A stretch of DNA of 64,000 bases from Pedomonas sp051304405. Its GTDB lineage: Bacteria; Pseudomonadota; Alphaproteobacteria; Sphingomonadales; Sphingomonadaceae. The translations under genes and the position numbers were made by a program. Below, piece by piece: positions 17,335 through 25,099 of the stretch (positions within the stretch are counted from its first letter, which is position 1; each line of letters opens with the position of its first letter). The stretch is taken from positions 496,001-560,000 of the forward strand of contig NZ_JBPPGG010000002.1 of NCBI RefSeq assembly GCF_051304405.1. The letters run 5' to 3'. Below the pieces are notes generated by a model. That model saw only the letters and a program-made list of their open reading frames with translations, had not been told where the DNA came from and searched no databases.

Positions 17335-17528
17335 CGGCAACAGCGACAACAGCACGCCCGCACGATCCGGCCACGGAAACCGACGCTGTGGTCAATGGCG
17401 GATGGTTCACGCTGTGGGTGGCCATCACGCTGGTGTCCGTTCCCTCCTGGATCGGGGGGGGTGCCCTGTTCGCGCTGGCGGAAACGCCGTTCGTCCGGCT
17501 CGTCGGGCAGGTGAGGGCCGCCGCCTGA
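17331..17528 (+). CDS. Small one-helix membrane protein, possible truncated permease
   Basis: 65 residues. The ATG overlaps the stop of the fusion gene (ATGA), so it should be translated. A hydrophilic N-terminus (about 23 residues) is followed by GGWFTLWVAITLVSVPSWIGGGALF, one membrane helix with the look of the first helix of an NCS1/APC-type permease, and then it stops after 16 more residues. A run of eight G (17454-17461) lies inside the helix codons, but neither alternative frame restores a transporter. It is either a real small protein or the stub of an inner-membrane transporter of the locus. Confidence 0.45.
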   Translation: MTATATTARPHDPATETDAVVNGGWFTLWVAITLVSVPSWIGGGALFALAETPFVRLVGQVRAAA

Positions 17529-17634
17529 CCCGGCCCGTCTGTCGACTTTTCCGTCCGGATGCTGTAGGGTCCGCCGCTCACTCCGGAAACGTCAGGAGAA
17601 CCTCATGGGAGCTGGCAAGTCCGCAGACAGGTAA

Positions 17635-17663
17635 GCCGCAACAGCAGGCATTGTTGTTGCGGC
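17635..17663 (+). repeat. Inverted repeat between the small ORF and the MFS gene
   Basis: GCCGCAACA (17635-17643) and TGTTGCGGC (17655-17663) form a 9-bp perfect stem with an 11-nt loop. There is no T-run after it, so it is either a Rho-aided stop or a scar of the event that shortened the upstream ORF. Confidence 0.5.
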
Positions 17664-17740
17664 GCTCTGTAAAGCCAATCCCTTCTGATTGCTGACAAGC
17701 AGACGCCGTTTGGTTCATTCCGATCGAGCGGTGGTTTGTT

Positions 17741-18955
17741 ATGACCGTTTCACGCCCTTCGTGGGCCTATTCCTTGCCGGCAGCGCTGCTGCTGTTGGCT
17801 CCCTTTGATATCCTCGCGTCTCTGGCGATGGATATCTATCTCCCGGTTGTTCCGGCGATGCCGGGCATTCTGAAGACCACGCCGTCCGTCATTCAGCTCA
17901 CGTTGAGCCTCTACATGGTGATGCTCGGCGTGGGGCAGGTGGTGTTCGGGCCCCTGTCCGATCGCATTGGACGGCGGCCGGTTCTGCTTGCAGGCGGAAC
18001 GGTGTTTGTCGTTGCGTCTCTCGGCGCAGCCTCGTCGTCCGATGCCACGACCTTTGTCGCGTTCCGGGTTCTGCAAGCGGTCGGTGCGTCGGCCGCGCTG
18101 GTCGCGGTGTTTGCGACGGTTCGCGACGTCTATGCGAACCGGTCCGAAGGCTCCGTCATCTATGGCCTCCTCAGTTCGATGCTGGCCTTCGTCCCGGCCC
18201 TTGGCCCTGTCGCGGGCGCATTGCTCGCCGATCAATTCGGGTGGCGGCTGATCTTCGTCACCCTGGCGGCGCTGGCGCTGCCGGCTCTCGCGAATGCGGG
18301 CATGCGGTGGCATGAAACCCGGCCGTTGAACGCAGCGGCGGTGTGTCGATCCGGACTGCCGGTCCTCTCGAGCCCGGCATTCTGGGTTTACACGCTCGCC
18401 TTCAGCGCCGGGATGGGGACGTTCTTTGTCTTCTTCTCCACGTCCCCCCGCGTCCTCATAGGGCAGGCGGGCTATTCGGAATTCGGCTTCAGCCTGGCCT
18501 TTTCCACGGTCGCTGTGGTGATGATCCTCACCGCCCGCGGCGCCAAGGCGTTTGTCGCGCGATGGGGCATTGCCGGATGCGTGGCGCGCGGGATGGCGCT
18601 GCTGGTCTCTGGCGCTGTCCTGCTGGCCGCTGGCGAACTCTCCGGTTCGCCAGCGTTCCTGACCTTCATCGTGCCGATGTGGGTCATGGCAACCGGCATC
18701 GTCTTGACCGTGTCCGTCACCGCCAACGGTGCGCTTGCAGGGTTTGACGATGTGGCAGGATCAGCGGTTGCGTTCTACTTCTGCATCCAGAGCCTGATCG
18801 TCAGCATTGCCGGGACTCTGGCGATCACGCTGCTGAACGGTGACTCCGCGTGGCCGATTGTCTGTTACGCCACGACGATGGCCGCGCTGGTCTCGGCGGG
18901 GTTGATGCACCTCAGGTCCCGGCGTGTTTGCGGGTCCGGCTCGCCCGGCGCCTGA
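17741..18955 (+). CDS. MFS transporter, Bcr/CflA (drug/peptide efflux) type
   Basis: 404 residues with about twelve membrane helices. The helix 2-3 loop has the MFS motif A GPLSDRIGRRPVLLAGG; helix 1 has ILASLAMDIYLPVVPAMP and a following STPSVIQ-like segment, typical of Bcr/CflA. Known members export bicyclomycin, sulfonamides, cysteine and short dipeptides. In this locus it could move peptide products or provide self-protection; direction cannot be told from sequence. The gene sits 212 bp after the small membrane ORF, with its own weak ribosome-binding site, so it may have a separate promoter. Confidence 0.88.
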   Translation: MTVSRPSWAYSLPAALLLLAPFDILASLAMDIYLPVVPAMPGILKTTPSVIQLTLSLYMVMLGVGQVVFGPLSDRIGRRPVLLAGGTVFVVASLGAASSSDATTFVAFRVLQAVGASAALVAVFATVRDVYANRSEGSVIYGLLSSMLAFVPALGPVAGALLADQFGWRLIFVTLAALALPALANAGMRWHETRPLNAAAVCRSGLPVLSSPAFWVYTLAFSAGMGTFFVFFSTSPRVLIGQAGYSEFGFSLAFSTVAVVMILTARGAKAFVARWGIAGCVARGMALLVSGAVLLAAGELSGSPAFLTFIVPMWVMATGIVLTVSVTANGALAGFDDVAGSAVAFYFCIQSLIVSIAGTLAITLLNGDSAWPIVCYATTMAALVSAGLMHLRSRRVCGSGSPGA

Positions 18956-19019
18956 TCCTGACCCGCGCCCGGCAGCCTGACCGGCCGACAGGGGCCAGCC
19001 ACTGCGCCCCCCATGCGCG

Positions 19020-19047
19020 GCGGTATCCTGCTTCGGCAGGATACCGC
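19020..19047. terminator. Perfect 12-bp hairpin with TTCG loop after the MFS gene
   Basis: GCGGTATCCTGC - TTCG - GCAGGATACCGC, a very stable stem with a UUCG tetraloop, 65 bp after the MFS stop and 68 bp before the stop of the convergent autotransporter fragment. No U-tract follows on either strand, so it may stall or protect transcripts rather than terminate alone. Confidence 0.6.
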
Positions 19048-19114
19048 TCGCTGCCGCCTGAGGGCACGGAAACGGCGCCCGAGCCTTCTTCCGTGAGGGG
19101 CGGCCGGGTGGTTC

Positions 19115-19711
19115 TCACCGGGTCTGGAAGCGCCAGGTGAAGTTACCCTTGACGGCATTCGCCTGCGCCCGCGCGCCGAACTGGCCGGAGTAGGACACGC
19201 CGAGCGTCATGGTCTCGAGATCATGGTTTCGGCTGTTCCCGACCAGAGCGGCAGCGCCGCCTTCTTCCCGGAATCCATCCATATGCAGGCGCATCACCGA
19301 TCCGCCAAGGAAAGGCTCCAGAGTCACCGCGTCGCCGGGATTGATCTGATATCCCAGTTCACCAAAGGCCTGGGCAGTCCAGCCGTTGTAAGAGGCCTCG
19401 GTATGGTCGGAAAAGTTCGGGAAGACGACCGTGCGGCTGACATCGAACTCCTGCCAGGCATAGAAGCCTCCCACGCGCAGGCTGAGCCCGCCCCACGAGC
19501 CGGCGCCATAGACAGCCGCATAGATGCTGTCGTTCGAGCCCGAGGACAGGCGCTCCCGGAAGACCTGGCCGCAGTATGTTGTCGCGATCAGATGGGGTTC
19601 GAGATCTGCCAGACCGGCCGTCTGGCGGAAGAACGTCAGAACGTCGTCCTTCTGCGATGCCGCACGCGCCGCGCGCAAGGATCGGCCATTTGCGTCAACA
19701 GATTTCGCCAA
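19115..19711 (-). pseudogene. Autotransporter beta-barrel fragment (5' truncated)
   Basis: 198 residues. From about residue 55 it matches the last part of an autotransporter barrel: SWGGLSLRVGGFYAWQEFDVSRTV, YNGWTAQAFGELGYQI, LEPFLGG, VSYSGQFGARAQANAVKGNFTWRF. Full proteins are over 600 residues with a passenger domain and signal peptide; neither is here. The first 50 residues are unrelated, and the frame begins 17 bp from the 3' end of a tRNA-Ser gene. This is best read as the remnant of a gene cut by recombination beside the tRNA. Two extra residues (TR) follow the usual terminal Phe, another sign of decay. Confidence 0.8.
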
Positions 19712-19727
19712 ACACCCGGAAAGGTCG

Positions 19728-19817
<90 letters not shown>

Positions 19818-20064
19818 GTGCCCCTGGCGGCGTTACGCTCTCATTCCCCATCTCGGCGCAGGGCGCAAGAGGAAGATTGCGCCGGGGCAGGGGAGCGCCC
19901 CCCCAACGCGCCGGAGCGGCCCCGCTTCGCTTGCGCGGGCAGCACCGCCGAAACGGCCGGGCGGGTTCCCCGCAGCGCCCCTCCCGAGGCTCGTCTGGCC
20001 GCATTTTTCCTTGGATCGACCAGAGGGGTATGGCACAGAATCGTCTCGATTGGGCGGGACGACG

Positions 20065-21216
20065 ATGAAACGGACATGGCTTGGGCCCCTCGTGGCCATC
20101 ACTGCCCTGACGGGCTGCATTTCCTCTGACAAGGACGGGACGCCGATCTCGGTGGAAACGCCTGCCGCGCCCCGGCAGGACGTGGCCGCTGCTCCGGCCC
20201 CCGCCGAGCCGGCAGTGGCGGCGGTCGAGCCGGCGTCATTCGACGTGCTGCCCGCGCCCAGGCCCGGGCAGAGCTTCACCGACTGGCTGGCGGACGTGCG
20301 CGCGGCGGCGCTGGCGGCTGGCATGGCCGAGAGCACGCTCTCGGCCGCGCTGAACGGCATCACCCTCTCGGAGACGGTGATCAAGCTTGACCGGGCGCAG
20401 GCACCCAATTCGGTGACGCCCTCCTTCCAGAGCTACCTCTCCAAACGCCTGACGCCCGACAAGATCGCCCGCGGCCTCAACCGCAAGCAGACCGTGGCCG
20501 AGGCCGTCTCCTTTGCCGCCCGGAACTACGGCGTGCCGGCGGGCGTGCTCATGGCCATCTGGGGCATGGAGACCAACTACGGCAGCTACACCGGCAACTT
20601 CCCGATCCTGCCCGCGCTGGCGACGCTGGCCTACGAGGGCCGCCGGTCGGAGCTGTTCCGGCGGGAGCTGTGGGCCGCGCTTCAGATCATCGACCGGAAC
20701 ATGGCCTCGCCCGAGCAGCTGCGCGGCTCGTGGGCGGGCGCCTTCGGCCACACCCAGTTCATGCCGACCAGCTACCTGCGCTTCGCCGTCGATGCCAACG
20801 GCGACGGCCGGCCCGACCTGTGGAGCGACTTTACCGACGTGTTCGCCTCCACCGCCAACTACCTAGTCAGCCATGGCTGGCAGCCGGGCCTTACCTGGGG
20901 GTTCGCCGTCACGGTTCCGGCCACGCTCGACCGCGCGGCGCTGCGCCAGGAGCAGGTGCCGGAGGAATGCAGCCGGGTCATCGAGAAGCACAGCCGCTGG
21001 CTGACCGCCGCCGAGTGGCAACAGCTCGGGCTGGTCCCTGCCAAGGGGCCCGGAGCCTGGCCGGCGCCGGACACCCCCATGAGCCTCATCGAGCCCGACG
21101 GGCCGGGCGGGCCGGCGTTCCTGACGACCCGGAACTACCGCGCCTTCCTCAAATACAACTGCTCGAACTTCTATGCCCTGTCCGTCGCCCAGCTCGCCGA
21201 TGCCCTCGATGGTTAA
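20065..21216 (+). CDS. mltB: Lytic murein transglycosylase B, lipoprotein
   Basis: 383 residues. Residues 1-18 form a lipoprotein signal with lipobox LTGC, so the protein is anchored in the outer membrane. After a Pro/Ala linker, the SLT_2 (MltB) domain spans about 70-370: AVSFAARNYGVPAGVLMAIWGMETNYGSYTG with the catalytic Glu in GMETNYG, and GAFGHTQFMPTSYLRFAVD. It cleaves glycan strands of peptidoglycan with 1,6-anhydro formation. Start chosen at 20065 because it gives the lipobox; the frame extends far upstream over the tRNA. It overlaps rlpA by 8 nt, forming a cell-wall cluster with rlpA and the carboxypeptidase. Confidence 0.95.
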   Translation: MKRTWLGPLVAITALTGCISSDKDGTPISVETPAAPRQDVAAAPAPAEPAVAAVEPASFDVLPAPRPGQSFTDWLADVRAAALAAGMAESTLSAALNGITLSETVIKLDRAQAPNSVTPSFQSYLSKRLTPDKIARGLNRKQTVAEAVSFAARNYGVPAGVLMAIWGMETNYGSYTGNFPILPALATLAYEGRRSELFRRELWAALQIIDRNMASPEQLRGSWAGAFGHTQFMPTSYLRFAVDANGDGRPDLWSDFTDVFASTANYLVSHGWQPGLTWGFAVTVPATLDRAALRQEQVPEECSRVIEKHSRWLTAAEWQQLGLVPAKGPGAWPAPDTPMSLIEPDGPGGPAFLTTRNYRAFLKYNCSNFYALSVAQLADALDG

Positions 21217-22198
21217 GGCCGCGCGTCTTTCGCTGCTGCTGATGACGGCGGCCCTGACCTCGGCCTGTTCGTCGGGGCACAGCGTGCGCGCGACCACCGG
21301 GCCGATCTCCACGGCCGGGCAGGGGTCTGCGGTGAAGCCGGGGCCGGGCGGGGTGGTGAAGATCGGCAACCCCTACCGCGTCGGCGACCGCTGGTATTAC
21401 CCGGCCGACATCAAGGACTACGACGAGACCGGCATCGCCTCCTGGTACGGGCCGAAGTTCCACAAGCAGCGGACCGCCAACGGCGAGATCTTCGACATGA
21501 ACGAGGTGAGCGCCGCCCACCCGATCCTGCCCATGCCGAGCTACGTGGAGGTGACCAACCTCAACAACGGCCGCCAGCTTCTGGTGCGGATCAACGACCG
21601 CGGACCGTTCGTCAAGGGCCGGATCATCGACCTGTCCCGCCGCGCGGCGCAGCTGCTGGGCTTTGACCAGACCGGCACCGCCCCGGTGCGGGTGCGCCGC
21701 GTCTACCCGGACGCGCGCGGCCGGATCACGCCTTCGCTTCCGCCGACCGTGGTGGCCCAGGCCCAGCCGCATGCCCCGGCCAGTGCCCCGGCAAGTGCTC
21801 CGGTCAGCGCCCCGGCCAGTGCTCCGGTCAGCGCTCCCCAAAGCGCGACCGTGACGCAGACCGACGTTCCGCCGTCCCCTTACCAGCCGCCGGTCTATCA
21901 GGCCCCGGTGCAAACGGCAGAGCAAGTGCCCCCGCCCGCACCGGAGCCGCTGCCGCAGACGGGGCAGGGGGGCATCGTCTACATTCAGGTGGCGGCGCTG
22001 TCCGACAGCGAGCGCGCCGACACCCTCGCCCTCAACATGCGCCGCTTCGGCGCATCCCTGGTGGAGCCGACCGGGCGCGGGCTTTATCGCGTGCAGATCG
22101 GCCCCTTCGACAGTCCAGAGACAGCGGAGATCGTGCTGGCCAAGATTCGCGCGGCAGGCTATGCCGACGCCCACGTCACGCTGCGTCCCATCAGCTAA
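21209..22198 (+). CDS. rlpA: RlpA-family septal lytic transglycosylase with SPOR domain
   Basis: 329 residues from ATG 21209. Lipoprotein signal with lipobox (TSAC). A double-psi beta-barrel at about 75-165 (GIASWYGPKFHKQRTANGEIFDM; VRINDRGPFVKGRIIDLS) cuts naked glycan strands. A low-complexity PAS/PVS linker encoded by 12-nt repeats (about 21778-21836) follows, and a C-terminal SPOR domain (about 258-329, YIQVAALSDSERA .. YRVQIGPF) that targets denuded peptidoglycan at the division septum. The first in-frame ATG upstream (21173) would add 12 residues without a signal; 21209 overlaps the mltB stop by 8 nt. Confidence 0.93.
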   Translation: MVKAARLSLLLMTAALTSACSSGHSVRATTGPISTAGQGSAVKPGPGGVVKIGNPYRVGDRWYYPADIKDYDETGIASWYGPKFHKQRTANGEIFDMNEVSAAHPILPMPSYVEVTNLNNGRQLLVRINDRGPFVKGRIIDLSRRAAQLLGFDQTGTAPVRVRRVYPDARGRITPSLPPTVVAQAQPHAPASAPASAPVSAPASAPVSAPQSATVTQTDVPPSPYQPPVYQAPVQTAEQVPPPAPEPLPQTGQGGIVYIQVAALSDSERADTLALNMRRFGASLVEPTGRGLYRVQIGPFDSPETAEIVLAKIRAAGYADAHVTLRPIS

Positions 22199-22226
22199 TC
22201 AACCGTTGCAGAGTCGAGGACTATCC

Positions 22227-23420
22227 ATGAAGCGTATCGTATTGGGATTTGCCGGTCTGCTCTTCGCCAGCAGCGCACTGGCGCAGGTGCCGACGTTCGA
22301 GACGGAGGCGCCGTTCGCCTACCTGATCTCGGCAGATACCGGCACCGTGCTGTTCGAGAAGAACGCCGACGAGCCCATGCCGCCCTCGTCCATGGGCAAG
22401 ATGATGACCGTCTACGTGGCCTTCGACATGATCAAGAAGGGCACGGTGAAGCTGGATGACAAGATCACCGTCTCTCCCGAGACCTGGCGGGCCTGGAACA
22501 ACCGGGGCTCCACCATGTTCCTGCCCGTGGGCGCGCAGGTGACGGTGGAAGACCTGCTCCACGGCATCGTCACCGTCTCCGGCAACGACGCCTGCGTGGT
22601 GCTGGCGGAGGGCCTGGCCGGGTCCGAGCAGGCGTTTGTGGACCTGATGAACGAGGCGGCGAAGAAGATGGGGCTCACCAACTCCCACTTCGCCAACACC
22701 ACCGGCTGGCCCGACCCGGAGGAGTACGCCTCCGCCCGCGATCTGGCGATCATCGCCCTGCGGACCATCAACGATTTCCCAGACCTCTACGCCAAGTTCT
22801 ACGGCGTGCCGTCGTTCACCTTCGGCCAGACCATGAGCGGCAAGCCGATCACCCAGCCGAACCGCAACCCCATTCTGGGCAAGGTGCGCGGCGCGGACGG
22901 CGTCAAGACCGGCCATACGGAAGCGGCGGGCTACGGCTTCACCGGCTCGGCCGTGCAGGACGGCCAGCGTCTGGTGATGGTGCTGAACGGCCTGCCGTCC
23001 ATGGCGGCCCGCACCAATGAATCCGTCAAGCTGATGGAGTGGGGCTTCCGCACCTTCAAGACCTACCGCGTGGCAAAGAAGGGCGCGGTCGTTGACAACG
23101 CGCCGGTGTGGCTCGGCAGCGCGGACACCGTCCCGCTCGTGCTGGACACGGACGCCGCCATCACCACCACCCGCGCCTCGCGCGGCAAGCTGGAGGTGAA
23201 GGTGAGCTATACCGGCCCGATCCCGGCGCCCATCAAGAAGGGCCAGCAGGTGGCCAACCTCGTCATCACCGCGCCGGGCCAGAAGCCCGTCACCTATCCG
23301 CTGCTGGCGGGCGCGGACGTGGAGGAGGCCGGGTTCTTCGCCCGCGCCTGGGCGGGCCTGAAGAACGCCCTGTTCGGCGCGCCGAAACCGGCGGCAACGG
23401 CAGCCGTGGCAGGCCAGTAA
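22227..23420 (+). CDS. dacC: D-alanyl-D-alanine carboxypeptidase (PBP5/6 type)
   Basis: 397 residues with signal peptide (cleavage after SSALAQ). Penicillin-binding motifs: S-x-x-K as SMGK in PPSSMGKMMT, SGN in TVSGNDAC, and KTG in GVKTGHTEAAGYG. After the catalytic domain comes the PBP5_C beta-rich domain (about 280-370) and a C-terminal amphipathic helix (FFARAWAGLKNALFG) for peripheral membrane anchoring. It removes the terminal D-Ala from peptidoglycan pentapeptides in the periplasm. It follows rlpA by 28 bp and precedes tmk by 3 bp. The letter of the dac symbol is uncertain. Confidence 0.93.
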   Translation: MKRIVLGFAGLLFASSALAQVPTFETEAPFAYLISADTGTVLFEKNADEPMPPSSMGKMMTVYVAFDMIKKGTVKLDDKITVSPETWRAWNNRGSTMFLPVGAQVTVEDLLHGIVTVSGNDACVVLAEGLAGSEQAFVDLMNEAAKKMGLTNSHFANTTGWPDPEEYASARDLAIIALRTINDFPDLYAKFYGVPSFTFGQTMSGKPITQPNRNPILGKVRGADGVKTGHTEAAGYGFTGSAVQDGQRLVMVLNGLPSMAARTNESVKLMEWGFRTFKTYRVAKKGAVVDNAPVWLGSADTVPLVLDTDAAITTTRASRGKLEVKVSYTGPIPAPIKKGQQVANLVITAPGQKPVTYPLLAGADVEEAGFFARAWAGLKNALFGAPKPAATAAVAGQ

Positions 23421-23423
23421 GCA

Positions 23424-24050
23424 GTGCGGGGGCGGTTCATCACGCTGGAAGGCGGGGAGGGGGCAGGCAAGTCCACCCACATCCGCCTTCTGGCGGACTG
23501 GCTGGGGGCGCAGGGGCGCGAGGTGGTCATCACCCGCGAGCCCGGCGGCACGGACGGGGCGGAGTCCATCCGCCGCCTGATCGTCGAGGGCGCGGTCGAC
23601 CGCTGGGACGCGGTCACCGAGACCCTGCTGCTCAACGCGGCCCGCCACGATCACGTGACCCGGCTGATCGAGCCGGCGCTGGCGCGCGGCGCCTGGGTGC
23701 TGTGCGACCGCTATGTGGACAGCACGCTGGTCTACCAGGGCACGGCCAAGGGCATGGCGCTGGAGACGCTGCTCCAGCTGCACAGCCTTGCCACCGGGCC
23801 GCTGTGGCCGGACCTCACCCTGGTGTTGGACCTGCCGCCCGCCATCGGCCTTGCCCGCGCCGCCAGCCGCCACGGCGCGGAGACCCGCTTCGAGGCGCAT
23901 GACGTGGGCTTCCACGAAGCCCTGCGCCGGGGCTTCCTCGATCTGGCGCAACGCTTTGCCGACCGCTGCGCGGTGGTGGACGCCAGCGCGCCGGTTGAGG
24001 CAGTCTCTGCCGCGATCGAGGCGATCGTCCGCGAAAGGTTGAGTCTGTGA
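23424..24050 (+). CDS. tmk: Thymidylate kinase
   Basis: 208 residues starting with GTG at 23424, three bases after the carboxypeptidase stop. P-loop LEGGEGAGKSTH (residues 8-19), the dTMP-binding DR motif in CDRYVDSTLVYQG, and the EPGGT loop are all present; a LID segment follows at RHGAETRFEAHD. It phosphorylates dTMP to dTDP. The stop overlaps the holB start (GTGA). The order carboxypeptidase - tmk - holB - metG - tatD - MBL hydrolase is a common alphaproteobacterial operon. Confidence 0.97.
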   Translation: MRGRFITLEGGEGAGKSTHIRLLADWLGAQGREVVITREPGGTDGAESIRRLIVEGAVDRWDAVTETLLLNAARHDHVTRLIEPALARGAWVLCDRYVDSTLVYQGTAKGMALETLLQLHSLATGPLWPDLTLVLDLPPAIGLARAASRHGAETRFEAHDVGFHEALRRGFLDLAQRFADRCAVVDASAPVEAVSAAIEAIVRERLSL

Positions 24051-25096
24051 GCGCAGAGAGCGAAGACGCCCCCGCAACACCGCTGACCACGCTCCATCTG
24101 TTCGGCCATGGCCCCGCCGAGCGCAGCTTTCTGGAGGCCTGGACCGCGGGCCGCCTGCACCATGCCTGGCTGCTGACCGGCCCGCGCGGCGTCGGCAAGG
24201 CGACGCTCGCCTACCGCATGGCCCGCTTCGTGCTGGCAGGCGGCGGGACGGAGGAGGGCGCGGGCGGCCTGTTCGGCAGCGTCGCGCCCGCCAATCTGGA
24301 CGTTGACCCCGAGAATCACGCCGCGCGCCTGATGGCAGCGGGCAGCCACCCGGGCCTCAAGGTGCTGGAGCGCCTCGAGAACGACAAGGGCAAGCTCGCC
24401 AAGGAGATCAGCGTCGATCAGGTGCGGGCGCTGATCCCGTTCCTCGGCACGACGCCTGCGGACGGCGGCTGGCGGGTCGTCATCGTGGACGCCGCCGACG
24501 ACATGAACCGGGCCGCCGCCAACGCCCTTCTCAAGATGCTGGAGGAGCCGCCGGTCAGAACCCTGTTCGTGCTGGTGAGCCACGCGCCGGGGCGGCTGCT
24601 GCCCACCATCCGCTCGCGCTGCCGCCGGCTGGTGCTCGCGCCGCTGGAGCCCGCCAGCGTCCACGCCGCGCTGCGCAGCGTGCGGCCCGACCTCGCCACG
24701 GCCGAGATCGAGCGGCTGGTGCCCATCGCCCAGGGCTGCCCGGGCCGGGCGCTGCGCTTTGCCGGGCTCGACATCGAGGGGCTGGAGTCCGCGCTCGACA
24801 TGCTGGCGCGCACCGGCGACCCCGACGGGGCGCTGGCCCTGAACCTGGCGGCGACGCTCTCGGCCGCCGCCGCCCAGCCGCGCTACGAGGCGTTCCTGGA
24901 GCTTGTGCCGGAGCGGCTCGCGACCATGGCAGAGGAAGCGGACCCCGCCGATCTTGCGCGTCTCGTGTCGCTGTGGGAGAAGGCACGGGATCTCGCCGGT
25001 GCGGCGGTCCCTCTGGCGCTCGATCCCAGGTCCGTGGTGTTCGAGTTGTCGCGGATCGTGGCCTCGGCGTCTGTCCGTACCTCGAACCTAGTGTGA
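24047..25096 (+). CDS. holB: DNA polymerase III delta' subunit
   Basis: 349 residues, GTG start overlapping the tmk stop by 4 nt. A RecA-like AAA+ fold with Walker A GPRGVGKATLAYRM, Walker B-like VVIVDAADDMN, and sensor/Arg-finger-type sequence FVLVSHAPGRLLPTIRSRC. The clamp-loader subunit delta' helps load the beta sliding clamp. The Walker A Lys is retained though delta' usually does not hydrolyse ATP. Cys residues of the zinc site seen in E. coli are not obvious. Metabolic neighbours are tmk (upstream) and metG (3 bp downstream). Confidence 0.94.
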   Translation: MSAESEDAPATPLTTLHLFGHGPAERSFLEAWTAGRLHHAWLLTGPRGVGKATLAYRMARFVLAGGGTEEGAGGLFGSVAPANLDVDPENHAARLMAAGSHPGLKVLERLENDKGKLAKEISVDQVRALIPFLGTTPADGGWRVVIVDAADDMNRAAANALLKMLEEPPVRTLFVLVSHAPGRLLPTIRSRCRRLVLAPLEPASVHAALRSVRPDLATAEIERLVPIAQGCPGRALRFAGLDIEGLESALDMLARTGDPDGALALNLAATLSAAAAQPRYEAFLELVPERLATMAEEADPADLARLVSLWEKARDLAGAAVPLALDPRSVVFELSRIVASASVRTSNLV

Positions 25097-25099
25097 GCC

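Noticed and set aside
9781..18955. Complete lasso-peptide biosynthetic cluster
   Set aside because: No precursor peptide, leader protease (B) or asparagine-synthetase-like cyclase (C) gene is present; only the receptor and S9 types match the uptake side.
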